64,000 nucleotides of DNA, taken from CAMLJR01 sp964500675. GTDB taxonomy: Bacteria; Pseudomonadota; Gammaproteobacteria; Pseudomonadales; CAMLJR01. The position numbers and the translations under genes were made by a program. Below are positions 9,060 to 18,245 of this stretch, one piece after another. Every line of letters begins with the position of its first letter. Position 1 is the first letter of the stretch. Below the pieces are notes generated by a model, which ran no database searches, was not told the DNA's origin, and was given only the letters and a program-made list of their open reading frames with translations. The stretch spans positions 310,001 through 374,000 of the forward strand of contig CAZCNY010000001.1 of NCBI GenBank assembly GCA_964500675.1, read 5' to 3'.

Positions 9060-10037
9060 TTACGCGGAACGTGTGTGATACGGCGAGCGCCGCTCCAGCA
9101 GTGGATTGACGAGCGGCGCAAGCAGTTTTAGAAGCCAGCGCATAACACCAGCCCTGGCTTTCAAATCCGAAAAAATATCGTCGATGCTGTGCCGTTGAAA
9201 CGCCAATAATTGTTGGCTTTCGGCGGTATCCAACCAATCGCCAAAAAAATACGGCGGTCCGGGGCGAAATACCTCGGGTTTGAGCGGCCCTAAACCCATC
9301 GAGGAAAACAAACGATTATAGAAATCGAGCGCGTAACTGCGGCAATTTTCGCCGCCACCGATGAACAGGACTTTGCCGATCGCCGCATCGCAATTGACGG
9401 CGTTGGCGAACGCCAAGGCGGCATCGTCGTTGTGCACGACTTCAATGCGCCCATCGGCGCTTGTTTCAAATATCAGCTTTAAATTTTCCATGTCCTTGAA
9501 CGAAATATCGGTGGGCGGACACGCGGCAATGCGCAAAATGCTCCAACGCAGCGAGCTCGCTTTGATGCGGCGCTCGCATTCCGCTTTAGTTTTTCCGTAA
9601 AGATCGGATGGCTGCGGCACATCGTCAACCTTGAGCGGCGGTGCGCGCAGGTGCTGCTCATGCCCCGCCACCGTCATGCTCGATGCAAAAATCAATCGCT
9701 TCGCGGTCGGTGACGCTTCCATCTGTTCGAGCAATTCGATAGTCGCCGTTTGATTGACCGCGACGGTGAGTTCGGAATTGCGATCGGCTGCGGGCGGAAT
9801 AATTGCAGCCAAATGCATCACGGTATCGATATCGATCAACGCCCGCGACCAAACACTCGGATCGCAAATATTGCCCCACACCACTTCAATGCTGCTGCCA
9901 AAACTCGCGGCCAGTGTTTCCGCGCGCGGCGTTTTCAAGTCGACAGCCACCACGCGATGCCCAGCGTCCAACAGATGACGAACAGTGCGGCTGCCGATAT
10001 TGCCAAAGGCGCCGGTAATTAATACGGAGTGCGACAT
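9060..10037 (-). CDS. NAD-dependent epimerase/dehydratase family protein (extended SDR)
   Basis: A 325-residue extended short-chain dehydrogenase starting at the ATG at 10037. The N-terminus carries the Rossmann motif VLITGAFGNIGSRTVRHLL and then DLKTPRAETLA. A Y-x3-K pair is seen as YGKTKAEC at about residue 150, after an ASSMTVAG serine segment. Related proteins act on nucleotide sugars or on beta-hydroxysteroids (3-beta-HSD/isomerase branch). The catabolic surroundings make the latter conceivable but unproven. It is convergent with the PQQ dehydrogenase, whose stop is 16 bp away. Confidence 0.8.
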   Translation of the reverse strand: MSHSVLITGAFGNIGSRTVRHLLDAGHRVVAVDLKTPRAETLAASFGSSIEVVWGNICDPSVWSRALIDIDTVMHLAAIIPPAADRNSELTVAVNQTATIELLEQMEASPTAKRLIFASSMTVAGHEQHLRAPPLKVDDVPQPSDLYGKTKAECERRIKASSLRWSILRIAACPPTDISFKDMENLKLIFETSADGRIEVVHNDDAALAFANAVNCDAAIGKVLFIGGGENCRSYALDFYNRLFSSMGLGPLKPEVFRPGPPYFFGDWLDTAESQQLLAFQRHSIDDIFSDLKARAGVMRWLLKLLAPLVNPLLERRSPYHTRSA

Positions 10038-10230
10038 AAAGAAAAGATTCTCACAGCGGCGATAAATTATAATTCGGCTTGGCGACACGGCAATTAAGCA
10101 GCTACGCCAATGGATAAAGAGCAGTATTTTCATCATGCCACGCGCGACCAAACTCATCCAGCAATTCGATGCCAGCTACGAATCGCAGCGCACCTAGCGA
10201 TGATGCCACCGAATTTTTCGGGAGACAGAT

Positions 10231-11013
10231 ATGTGCAAATCGATCGACAAACTGGTAAAGCGGCTGCTTTTCTGCTGCGCCTTCGCGCTGCCGGTGCAAG
10301 GATTTGCCGACGAAGTCAAAGCCGCCGTCGCCGCCAACTTCACTGCGGCCATCAAAAAAATCGCGCCGCTGTACGAACGGAAAACGGGCAACAAATTGCT
10401 GGCGAGTTTTGGCGCTACGGGACAGCTCTATGCGCAAATCAATAACGGCGCGCCTTTCGATGTGTTTCTTGCTGCCGACGATAAAACGCCGAAAAAGTTG
10501 ATCGCCGAAGATAGGGCCAGCGCCAGCTCGTATTTCGTTTACGCGCGCGGACAACTCGCGCTTTGGAGCGCGCTGCCGGGCTACGTCGATGATCGAGGCG
10601 CCGTATTGAAATCCAATCAATTCGATAAAATCGCCATCGCCAACGCCAAGACCGCACCGTATGGACAAGCCGCGATCGAAACGCTGACGGCGATGAAACT
10701 GCTCGATGCCCTGCAATCGAAATTCGTCGTCGGCGAAAATATTGCGCAGACACAGCAATTCGTCGGCAGCGGCAATGTGCCGCTGGGATTTATCGCGCTG
10801 GCCCAAGTGAACGCATTGCCCGTCGACAATCGCGGCAGCTATTGGATCGTTCCGGAAACGCTGCATCAGCCGATCGATCAAGCTGCGGTGTTATTGCTAC
10901 ACAGACCCGAATTGCAAACCGAGCGGACGACAGCCGCCAAAAGTTTTCTCGCTTTTCTGAAATCGCCCGAGGCAATTGCTATCATCCGCGAACTCGGTTA
11001 CGACGTTCCATAA
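10231..11013 (+). CDS. modA: molybdate ABC transporter, periplasmic binding protein
   Basis: A 260-residue exported solute-binding protein with an N-terminal signal peptide (LLFCCAFALPVQGFA, cleavage near residue 26). ModA-type segments follow: VAANFTAAIKKIAPLYE, SFGATGQLYAQINNGAPFDVFLAAD and YGQAAIETL. ModA captures molybdate or tungstate in the periplasm and delivers it to ModBC. GGGAG precedes the ATG. It is first in a compact modABC operon, 12 bp ahead of modB. No ModE-type operator was recognised upstream. Confidence 0.93.
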   Translation: MCKSIDKLVKRLLFCCAFALPVQGFADEVKAAVAANFTAAIKKIAPLYERKTGNKLLASFGATGQLYAQINNGAPFDVFLAADDKTPKKLIAEDRASASSYFVYARGQLALWSALPGYVDDRGAVLKSNQFDKIAIANAKTAPYGQAAIETLTAMKLLDALQSKFVVGENIAQTQQFVGSGNVPLGFIALAQVNALPVDNRGSYWIVPETLHQPIDQAAVLLLHRPELQTERTTAAKSFLAFLKSPEAIAIIRELGYDVP

Positions 11014-11025
11014 GAAGCTCTAACA

Positions 11026-11721
11026 ATGACTATCGATTGGCAGCCGGTTTGGTTGACGTTGCGACTCGCGAGCACCACCACCGCGCTATTGCTGCTGTTG
11101 GCGGCCCCGCTCGCATGGTGGCTTGCGCGCACATCGTCGCGACTGAAGCAACCGCTGTCGGCACTGCTCGCGCTGCCGCTGGTATTGCCGCCCACCGTGC
11201 TCGGTTTTTATTTGCTGTTATTGCTCGGCCCGCGCGGACCGATCGGGCATTTTACGCGTTGGCTCGGCATCGGCACGCTGCCGTTCACATTTTCGGGGCT
11301 CGTCATCGCCTCGTGTTTGTATTCGCTGCCATTCGCTTTGCAGCCGATGCAAACCGCGTTCGAAAGTATCGGCCGCCGCCCGTTTGAAGTTGCCGCCACG
11401 CTGCGCGCCAATGCACTCGATCGCGCGTTCAGTGTCGCGCTGCCGCTCGCGCGCAACGGCATTTTGAGCGCCGCCGTGCTCGCGTTTGCGCACACCATCG
11501 GCGAATTCGGCGTGGTGCTCATGATCGGCGGCAATATTCCGGGCGCGACCAAAGTATTGTCGGTGGCGATTTTCGATAACGTCGAAGCGCTCGAATACAC
11601 GCAGGCACACTGGCTCGCGGGTGGCATGCTGGTATTTTCATTTCTTACGTTGCTAGCGTTGTACGTATTTAACGATCGTCACAAGCCGTTTAACGAGCGC
11701 CAGATGCGGATCATTGAATGA
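11026..11721 (+). CDS. modB: molybdate ABC transporter permease
   Basis: A 231-residue inner-membrane permease with about five membrane-spanning segments. The binding-protein-dependent transport signature, the cytoplasmic EAA loop that docks on ModC, appears as EVAATLRANALDRAFSVALP. It follows modA by 12 bp, and its stop overlaps the modC start (ATGA), so the two are translationally coupled. Length and motifs match ModB. Confidence 0.93.
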   Translation: MTIDWQPVWLTLRLASTTTALLLLLAAPLAWWLARTSSRLKQPLSALLALPLVLPPTVLGFYLLLLLGPRGPIGHFTRWLGIGTLPFTFSGLVIASCLYSLPFALQPMQTAFESIGRRPFEVAATLRANALDRAFSVALPLARNGILSAAVLAFAHTIGEFGVVLMIGGNIPGATKVLSVAIFDNVEALEYTQAHWLAGGMLVFSFLTLLALYVFNDRHKPFNERQMRIIE

Positions 11722-12821
11722 TGAGCGCGCGCGATACGATGATTGCGAACCATACGATCGCCGCGCGCTTCAAACTCGCACTCGGCCATTTCGATATCGA
11801 TATCGATATCGAGTTTCCCGCGCGCGGCATCACCGCACTGTTCGGCAAATCGGGCTGCGGTAAAACAACTTTATTGCGCTGCATCGCGGGACTCATTAAA
11901 ACGCACAGCGGTTTTCTGCGCGTCGATGGCGAAGTGTGGCAGGACGAAAAAACTTTTGTGCCGACGCACACGCGCGCGCTCGGTTATGTGTTTCAGGAAG
12001 CGAGTCTGTTTCCGCATTTGAATGTGCGCCGCAATCTCGAATACGGTTGGAAGCGCACACCGAGCGCCGGTCGCCGCGTCGATTTCGATGAAATCATTAC
12101 GCTGCTCGGCATCGAATCGCTGCTCGCGCAAAAACCCGATACGCTCTCGGGCGGTCAGCGTCAACGCGTAGCGATCGCGCGCGCGTTGCTCAGCAGTCCG
12201 AAATTATTATTGCTCGACGAGCCGCTCGCGAGCCTCGATCTCGACAGCCGCGCCGAAATTCTTCCCTATCTCGAACAGCTACACGCGCAGCTCGACATCC
12301 CGATGATTTATGTGAGCCACGCGCCCGCCGAAATCACGCAGCTCGCCGATCACCTCGTGCTGATCGAACAGGGCCGCGTCGTCGCCGATGGTCCGCTCAA
12401 CGATATTCTCACGCGGCCCGATCTCGCGCCCGCGCAGCAGGACGAAGCCAGCGCAGTCATCGAGGGGCATGTGATCGGCCACGATCGACAATTCATGCTC
12501 ACGCAAATCGCCGTACCGGGCGGGCAAATGGCGGTCGCCTATCACGCACTCGAACACGAGCAGCGTGTACGCGTGCGCATTCTCGCGCGCGATGTGAGTA
12601 TCGCGCTCGAAAAACCACAGCGGACCAGCATCACCAACGTGCTATCCGCGCGCATCGCGTCCATCAACGCCGCGGAAAACTCGCCACAGGCTTTGCTCAG
12701 ACTCGATCTCGGCGGCGCAATTATTCTCGCGCGCCTCACGCGTCGCTCGGTCGCGCTGCTCGACCTCAAGCCCGATATGATTGTCTACGTGCAGGTGAAA
12801 AGCGTGGCGCTGATGAACTAG
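11718..12821 (+). CDS. modC: molybdate ABC transporter ATP-binding protein
   Basis: A 367-residue ATPase. The Walker A motif is FGKSGCGKTT (about residues 42-51), the ABC signature is LSGGQRQRVAIARALL, and Walker B is LLLLDEPLASLD. The C-terminal 110 residues after the ATPase domain fit the TOBE/MOP molybdate-binding domain typical of ModC. The start overlaps modB; Met2 and Met7 are possible alternatives. A short run of GATATC units codes for an Asp-Ile repeat near residue 27. It powers molybdate uptake. Confidence 0.93.
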   Translation: MMSARDTMIANHTIAARFKLALGHFDIDIDIEFPARGITALFGKSGCGKTTLLRCIAGLIKTHSGFLRVDGEVWQDEKTFVPTHTRALGYVFQEASLFPHLNVRRNLEYGWKRTPSAGRRVDFDEIITLLGIESLLAQKPDTLSGGQRQRVAIARALLSSPKLLLLDEPLASLDLDSRAEILPYLEQLHAQLDIPMIYVSHAPAEITQLADHLVLIEQGRVVADGPLNDILTRPDLAPAQQDEASAVIEGHVIGHDRQFMLTQIAVPGGQMAVAYHALEHEQRVRVRILARDVSIALEKPQRTSITNVLSARIASINAAENSPQALLRLDLGGAIILARLTRRSVALLDLKPDMIVYVQVKSVALMN

Positions 12822-12958
12822 AGCGTCAGCACGGAAGGCATCAACTGCATTTATTTATTGGTGCCGGATCGATAATTCGCACCCCACGCGCGTACAGCCC
12901 AATTTTTACACGAATGGAATCTATGAACTTATTTGGAGATCGCGGGTCGGTTCTATAG

Positions 12959-13026
12959 TACGTAGTCAACTACGAGTACGTAGTCAACTACGAGTACGTA
13001 GTCAACTACGAGTACGTAGTCAACTA
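12959..13026. repeat. 18-bp tandem repeat, 3.8 copies
   Basis: The unit TACGTAGTCAACTACGAG occurs at 12959, 12977 and 12995 without mismatch, with a 14-base partial copy at 13013-13026. Each unit contains the palindrome TACGTA and the imperfect inverted repeat GTAGTCAACTAC. The array ends 50 bp before the CBS-domain gene, in the position of an upstream regulatory array. It reads open on the minus strand, but that ORF is a repeat artefact. Confidence 0.9.
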
Positions 13027-13076
13027 TGGCGGTACCGAGCCAATAATGGCGTGCCGCAATCTGTGGAAGCAAATAC

Positions 13077-13757
13077 ATGGAGCATTTTTCAGCTAAACCG
13101 TTGACGAGCCTGCACGCTGATTTGTCATTGGCGCGCCCCGATCCAAATAAACAAACCCCGATCACTCTCGATTCTCCAGCGCAAGCGCTGCTCACCGATT
13201 TCACGAAAACACAGGCGCTTTCGATACCTGCAACTCTGCAAATCGATGAAGCGCTGCAACAGATGATTGTCGTAGGCGTTCGATTGTTGTTTGTGACCGA
13301 TCATGAGTTTCAGCTGATCGGTTTGGTGACCTCGTACGATATCGCGGGCGAAAAGCCGTTGCTCTACATGCAATCGCGCGACTCGCATTTCAATTCCAAC
13401 GCGCGCGCGTCGATTCAAGTGCAACATATTATGCAGCCCACTTCCGCGTGGCACGTGTTGGATTTCCACGCCGTTGAGCACGCCAAGGTGGGCGATATCG
13501 TCGCCACATTGAAGAACACCGGACTCTACCATTTGGTCGTGGTGCAACACGCATCGAGCGATTCCAAACCGTCCGTGCGCGGACTTTTTTCCGCAAGACA
13601 ATTTGAGCGCGCGCTCGGCATCACATTCGATCAATGGCAGCGGCCCAACAGTTTTGCCGAGCTGGAGCGCACGCTTGATCACCCGCTGGATTCACCGCAG
13701 GTGCAGTCGAATCCGTGGCAAAATCGTCCGAAAACGGGCCTCTCATGGGGGCGATAA
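13077..13757 (+). CDS. CBS-domain protein
   Basis: A 226-residue soluble protein with two CBS-like halves: residues about 45-95 (LSIPATLQIDEALQQMIVVGVRLLFVTD, followed by LIGLVTSYDIAGEK) and about 115-180 (VQHIMQPTSAWHVL and a GLYHLVVV strand). CBS pairs bind adenosyl nucleotides and regulate partner proteins. There is no attached enzymatic domain. GGAAG precedes the ATG. It stands alone, behind the 18-bp repeat array, and its partner is unknown. Confidence 0.8.
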   Translation: MEHFSAKPLTSLHADLSLARPDPNKQTPITLDSPAQALLTDFTKTQALSIPATLQIDEALQQMIVVGVRLLFVTDHEFQLIGLVTSYDIAGEKPLLYMQSRDSHFNSNARASIQVQHIMQPTSAWHVLDFHAVEHAKVGDIVATLKNTGLYHLVVVQHASSDSKPSVRGLFSARQFERALGITFDQWQRPNSFAELERTLDHPLDSPQVQSNPWQNRPKTGLSWGR

Positions 13758-14001
13758 AAACTCTTTAGCAATTCTCTATTTGCATTTCGACGTGCGATTG
13801 CCGACAAGCCGCACTGAACCGCTTTAAACCTTCCGGTTAAGTTGCACGGCAACTGCGGCAAGCGGCGCCCTCTTTGCCGCTCGCCGCGTACCCGGCTCCG
13901 ACGCAAATCGAAATAACGTCAGCGCGAACGCCGCAATAAATAAAACTTGTTGCGTCCGTAGCACAGCGCCGTGATAGAACTCCCTCGATAGCTTGCTCAT
14001 A

Positions 14002-15360
14002 ATGCACCCCCGCTTTCATGCAAGCCGAGCCATTCTCTTGAAAAGACTGTTAGCCATTGCGGCAATTACGATCGGTTACGTTCTCAATCCTTTGAACGGC
14101 TCGCTGGCGGTTACGGCTTACCCGCAGTTATCCGATTTTTTTCACGCGCCATATGCGCGTATGTCGGCCATGGTGATGTATTTCATGGCGGCCACCGCCG
14201 TGGGACAACCATTAGCGGGTGGGCTGGGGGATTTTCTGGGCCGCAAAAATATTTTCCTCGTCGGCATTCTGGGTTTTACCGTCGCCAGCGCCTTGGCGGC
14301 AAGCGCGCGGAGTTTCGATTCGCTGTTGTTGTGGCGCGTGGCTCAGGCGAGCTTTTCGGGAGTCATTATGACCAATGGTATGGCCTTGATTGCGCAGGTA
14401 GCGCCACAAGAGAAAATCGGTATTTATGTTGGTTTTCTGAACTCCGCGTTTGTCGCCACCACGGTAATTGGCTTCACGCTCGGCGGATTCCTGCTGCAAT
14501 TTTTCGACTGGCCAATTCTGTTTGCATTGAATGTCCCGCTCGGTGTAATTGCTTTTGCGTTGGCGATCTTTTTTATTCCGAGAGACTCCGGCACAAAGGT
14601 CCGCTTCACCGCGCTCAGTTTCATGGGCGTGCCGTTTTTGCCGCTGGCGTTGGGCCTGCAAGCGCTGGTTCAGGGCGCATCGTTTATCCGCTATCTGATC
14701 GCATTTCTGCTCGCGCTCACCGCCATCGCGTTCGGCATTATTCGCTCCAGCAATTCACGCAAGCAACTCAAGAGTTTCGGCAATCTGCGCTTCAATCTCG
14801 GCTGCCTGATTCTTTTGTTCTCGATCGCTTTGCACTTTGCCATCGTCTTCACGCTGCCGGCGTGGGCGCACGTCGCGCTGGGAATCAAAAGCGGCGTGAT
14901 GGGCATTTATTTTTCGATCATCGCGGGCTCTCAGGTGCTGGCGAGCACGCTATTCGGCAAGGTTATCGATACCTACGGCGACAGAAAGTTGCGGCTTTAT
15001 GCGATTGTCGCGATCGCGCTGCCGATTCTGATCATGGTGTTTTACCTCAACCGGATCAGTTTCGCGCTGGCGCTGGCGCTGTTTGGCTCCGGCATGGCGG
15101 CCGCGCAGTTGATTGCGCAACGGGCGTCGCTGCTGGCTTCATCGGAAGACTCGCGCGCGCTGGCCATGGGCATCTTCAGCAGCTACCGCTCGATCGGCGG
15201 GTTATCGGGTAACGCGCTGGCGGCGGTTATCCTGGCCGGTTATGCGACCATCGTCGCGGAGTCGGGGATGCGTGTGCTGGAGTGGGGATTGGCATTGTTT
15301 GTGGTGCCGGCGACATTGGCTCTGTTGATACTGCGAGATAAAAAAATCACAGCACCGTGA
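14002..15360 (+). CDS. MFS transporter, 12-TM
   Basis: A 452-residue membrane protein with about twelve hydrophobic segments. The major-facilitator motif A is recognisable between TM2 and TM3 (GGLGDFLGRKNIF). The overall sequence resembles drug:H+ antiporters of the DHA1 group. I chose the ATG at 14002; a TTG three codons upstream is possible. It could be an efflux pump or an uptake permease. It is monocistronic, and nothing nearby fixes its cargo. Confidence 0.85.
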   Translation: MHPRFHASRAILLKRLLAIAAITIGYVLNPLNGSLAVTAYPQLSDFFHAPYARMSAMVMYFMAATAVGQPLAGGLGDFLGRKNIFLVGILGFTVASALAASARSFDSLLLWRVAQASFSGVIMTNGMALIAQVAPQEKIGIYVGFLNSAFVATTVIGFTLGGFLLQFFDWPILFALNVPLGVIAFALAIFFIPRDSGTKVRFTALSFMGVPFLPLALGLQALVQGASFIRYLIAFLLALTAIAFGIIRSSNSRKQLKSFGNLRFNLGCLILLFSIALHFAIVFTLPAWAHVALGIKSGVMGIYFSIIAGSQVLASTLFGKVIDTYGDRKLRLYAIVAIALPILIMVFYLNRISFALALALFGSGMAAAQLIAQRASLLASSEDSRALAMGIFSSYRSIGGLSGNALAAVILAGYATIVAESGMRVLEWGLALFVVPATLALLILRDKKITAP

Positions 15361-15456
15361 TTAATACACGGCGCGGCGCAGAATGGGTTGCCACTTGCGA
15401 CACTTAATGGAAATTTTTTAGTTTAAGTAAGACAGGCATTTTCGCTCCGTCAAAAG

Positions 15457-15478
15457 TTTAGGGAGGCAAAACCCTAAA
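15457..15478 (-). terminator. weak hairpin behind the 66-residue orphan
   Basis: TTTAGGG and CCCTAAA form a 7-bp stem with an 8-base loop, followed on the minus strand by CTTTTG. It lies 63 bp beyond the stop of the small gene at 15541. A weak terminator is the simplest reading. Confidence 0.35.
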
Positions 15479-15540
15479 TTTCGATTGGCCGTCGACAAAG
15501 AGCATTTTTCCAATTTAGAAAACGCTTAGCAAAACAATAA

Positions 15541-15741
15541 TCACAACAGTTGCACCGTAACCGATACTGCTCGCCAATGCGCCATACGTTGGGATTTATC
15601 GCGCTGCGCTTTCAGCACCTCAAGTAACCCGATCAAATGGTCCCTATCCTTCGCCGGCATATCGCGCATACCGCGAAAATCATCGGTTCGCAAAGTGTAG
15701 GTGTTACCCTCGATGACAACGGTGACGCTGGATTTGCTCAT
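15541..15741 (-). CDS. small orphan protein, 66 aa
   Basis: I do not recognise this protein. From the ATG at 15741 it reads 66 residues: a short beta-rich start (SSVTVVIEGNTYTLRTDDF) followed by an amphipathic helix (KDRDHLIGLLEVLKAQRDKS). It has charged, soluble composition and no membrane segment. It lies between the MFS gene and an SDR, separated from the SDR by a strong terminator, so it has its own promoter. Composition looks coding, but evidence is limited to ORF integrity. Confidence 0.5.
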   Translation of the reverse strand: MSKSSVTVVIEGNTYTLRTDDFRGMRDMPAKDRDHLIGLLEVLKAQRDKSQRMAHWRAVSVTVQLL

Positions 15742-15847
15742 TGAAATTGAGGTTCTCAACACTAACTACGATGTTGATTATAGAAATAGATAAGCCGCGT
15801 GCCGTGTTTCGGGAATTACACTCCGGGATTGCTTGGCGCGAGAAACA

Positions 15848-15879
15848 AAAAAGGCCGATCAAAATTAATCAGCCTTTTT
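15848..15879 (-). terminator. intrinsic terminator of the SDR gene
   Basis: AAAAAGGC and GCCTTTTT form an 8-bp stem extended inward by GAT/ATC. On the minus strand the hairpin is followed by TTTTTT. It lies 135 bp beyond the stop of the SDR at 16014. Confidence 0.75.
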
Positions 15880-16013
15880 CATTCATTGCTGCGAGCGAAT
15901 TGGAAACTCCGTACAAACAATATCGTTATCGACAACAGCACCGCGCTTCCAGCTCCTTGTACTCGCCGACGATTTTAACAAAAGACGGTTTCGGATAATG
16001 AGTAAAATTTGAA

Positions 16014-16793
16014 TTAACGCGGCTGCATGCGGATCGCGCCATCCAAACGGATGGTTTCACCATTGACATAACCGTTGCGTGCAAGCTCCAGCGCCATGCT
16101 CGCATACTCATCGGCGTTGCCGAGACGCGGCGGGAACGGCACCATCGCACCGAGTGCATCTTTCATTGATTGCGGCGCGCGCGCCATTGCCGGCGTATCG
16201 AAAATACCGGGCTGAATCGTGTTGACGCGAATGCCTTCGCGCGACAAATCGCGTGCAATCGTCAATGTCATGCCGACAATACCGGCTTTTGCAGCGGAAT
16301 ATGCCGCCTGCCCCATCTGGCCTTCGGTTGCGGCAGCCGATGCGGTATTGATGATAACGCCGCGCTCGCCATCGATCGGCTCCACTGCCATCATGCCGGC
16401 CGCTGCGCGCGTGATGCAGCGGAAAGTGCCGACCGTGTTCAATTTCAGCACCCACTCGAATTTGTCGGACGGGAATATTTTGATCTCGCCGGTTTCTTTA
16501 TCGCGGCGAGCGGTCGGAATCGCGTTACCGCCGCCCGCGCAACAAATTAACACGCGCTCCTGACCGTTCGCTGCACGCGCTTTCGCGAACGCCGCGTCTA
16601 CACTTTCATCCGACAAAACGTCGCAGCAGCAAAAAATAGAGCCGGTTTCCGCGGCCATTTTCTCGCCGATTTCCTCGTTGAGATCGAAAATAGCAACTTT
16701 GACTCCCGCTGCGCGCAGCGCTTTCACGGTAGCGAGACCAAGACCCGAGGCGCCACCGGTGACAACGGCCGCGATTGAGGAATCAATTTTCAT
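16014..16793 (-). CDS. short-chain dehydrogenase, 3-hydroxyacyl-CoA dehydrogenase type 2-like
   Basis: A 259-residue classical SDR. The cofactor motif TGGASGLG is at 12-19, and Asp37 (IFDLN) suggests NAD preference. The catalytic set is Ser152, Tyr165 and Lys169 (YSAAKAG). Overall it resembles HSD17B10/3-hydroxyacyl-CoA dehydrogenase type II, which oxidises 3-hydroxyacyl-CoA esters and some hydroxysteroids. It is divergent from the CoA-transferase gene at 16925, with a shared 130-bp promoter region. Confidence 0.85.
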   Translation of the reverse strand: MKIDSSIAAVVTGGASGLGLATVKALRAAGVKVAIFDLNEEIGEKMAAETGSIFCCCDVLSDESVDAAFAKARAANGQERVLICCAGGGNAIPTARRDKETGEIKIFPSDKFEWVLKLNTVGTFRCITRAAAGMMAVEPIDGERGVIINTASAAATEGQMGQAAYSAAKAGIVGMTLTIARDLSREGIRVNTIQPGIFDTPAMARAPQSMKDALGAMVPFPPRLGNADEYASMALELARNGYVNGETIRLDGAIRMQPR

Positions 16794-16856
16794 AATTTTC
16801 TCCAGGTTTTGTTAAGTGAATAGCTGGCGCTACAAAGCAGGCGCTATTTCTATCGC

Positions 16857-16870
16857 AGACCAGAAGGTCT
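16857..16870. promoter_or_regulatory. candidate operator palindrome AGACCAGAAGGTCT
   Basis: AGACC and GGTCT are perfect inverted arms around AGAA, in the divergent promoter region between the SDR (starts 16793) and the CoA-transferase (starts 16925). A second small inverted repeat, CAACA-GTAG-TGTTG, follows at 16874. Size suits a TetR-type regulator; binding is unproven. Confidence 0.35.
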
Positions 16871-16924
16871 ATGCAACAGTAGTGTTGATTAGTATGATAC
16901 CGGCCGATTTTAGAGGGGCATCTT

Positions 16925-18151
16925 ATGACACAAGTAATGAAAGGGGTTAGAGTCCTCGAAGTAGCTCAGTTTACTTTTGTTCCCGCAGCCGGCGCGATTC
17001 TGGCCGACTGGGGTGCCGACGTCATCAAGATCGAGCATCCCACACGCGGCGACACGCAGCGCGGTTTCGTCAAAATGGGCGGTGTCGACACCAACCCCAA
17101 CCGCAGCCCTTTTGTCGAACACCCCAACCGCGGCAAGCGCAGTGTCGGCGTCGATATTTCCACCCCTGAGGGCATGGAGGTGATCTACGAATTGGCCAAG
17201 ACCGCCGATGTTTTTCTCACCAATTACCTACCCAACCAGCGCCAGAAAATGAAGTTCGATATCGAACATATTCGCGCGATTAATCCAAAAATCATTTACG
17301 CGCGCGGCAGCGCCTTCGGCGACAAGGGTCCCGAGCGCGACGTCGGCGGCTTTGACGGCACCGCTTTCTGGAACCGCAGTGGCATCGCCGATGCCATGTC
17401 ACCAAAGGAGCTGGGCGGCCCTCTTTCCCAAGGTATTCCAGCCTTCGGCGACTCCATTGGCGGCATGAACATCGCCGGCGGCATTTCTGCGGCGCTGTTT
17501 CATCGCGAGCGTACCGGCGAAGCGCTTGAACTTGATGTTTCACTGCTGAGTACCGCCTGGTGGGCTTCCGGCACCTCCATCGATATGGGTATCGAAACCG
17601 GCAAGGTCATGGCCAACCGCATGCCGCAATCAGGTGGCAACCCGGGCAACCCGCTGATGGGCAACTACTACACGTCCGATAAAGGCGTGATCAACATGTG
17701 CACGCTCACCCCTGGCCCGCACATCAAGAGTTTCTTCCAGCATATTGGCAAGCCAGAACTGGCCGAAGACGAACGCTTTTCTACTGTGCAAAATCTGATG
17801 AAAAACTGGGAAGCCGCCAGCGAGATTATCGTGGCGGCCTTTGCAGCCAAAGACTTCCAATACTGGCGAAATCACCTGAAGACATACTCCGGTCAGTGGG
17901 CACCAGTGCAAAGTCTGATCGATATCGCCAGCGACGAGCAGGCTCTGGCCAACGATATGCTGTTCGAAGTGGAGGCCGCCGATGGCGGCGAGCCGATCAA
18001 ACTCGTGCGCGGCCCCGTGCAGTTCAATCACGAGCCGGTCAAAACCACGCGCGCGCCACTCGCCTCAGAGCACACTGAACTCGTTCTGATGGAGCTCGGC
18101 ATTGAGTGGGAACGTATCGAACAACTGAAAGCCACCGGCGCCATCGCCTGA
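16925..18151 (+). CDS. class III CoA-transferase (CaiB/BaiF family)
   Basis: A 408-residue family III CoA-transferase or alpha-methylacyl-CoA racemase relative. N-terminal LADWGADVIKIEHPTRGD and RGKRSVGVDI are family hallmarks. Asp176 in AFGDSIGG is the expected nucleophile that forms the aspartyl-CoA anhydride. GAGGGG precedes the ATG. It would move CoA to or between carboxylic acid substrates, or racemise a 2-methylacyl-CoA. Transcribed with a small orphan and an acyl-CoA ligase, it fits substrate activation. Confidence 0.87.
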   Translation: MTQVMKGVRVLEVAQFTFVPAAGAILADWGADVIKIEHPTRGDTQRGFVKMGGVDTNPNRSPFVEHPNRGKRSVGVDISTPEGMEVIYELAKTADVFLTNYLPNQRQKMKFDIEHIRAINPKIIYARGSAFGDKGPERDVGGFDGTAFWNRSGIADAMSPKELGGPLSQGIPAFGDSIGGMNIAGGISAALFHRERTGEALELDVSLLSTAWWASGTSIDMGIETGKVMANRMPQSGGNPGNPLMGNYYTSDKGVINMCTLTPGPHIKSFFQHIGKPELAEDERFSTVQNLMKNWEAASEIIVAAFAAKDFQYWRNHLKTYSGQWAPVQSLIDIASDEQALANDMLFEVEAADGGEPIKLVRGPVQFNHEPVKTTRAPLASEHTELVLMELGIEWERIEQLKATGAIA

Positions 18152-18245
18152 AGAAAATGTCAACATCCCTGCGCTTCAAGACCTGTGTTGTCTTGGGGCG
18201 TTTGTTGTTTAATTGTCAGTAACGAAATACGAGTACGAGAGAGCT

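Noticed and set aside
10038..10230. ModE-type molybdate operator upstream of modA
   Set aside because: No inverted TATAT-type Mo box could be found in the 193 bp before modA.
12959..13026. 18-bp repeats as a CRISPR array
   Set aside because: The repeats are contiguous without spacers and no cas gene is present.
12953..13204. Minus-strand ORF with a repeated Val-Val-Asp-Tyr-Val-Leu sequence
   Set aside because: It is a translation of the 18-bp tandem repeat and overlaps the start of the CBS gene; no ribosome site or family similarity.
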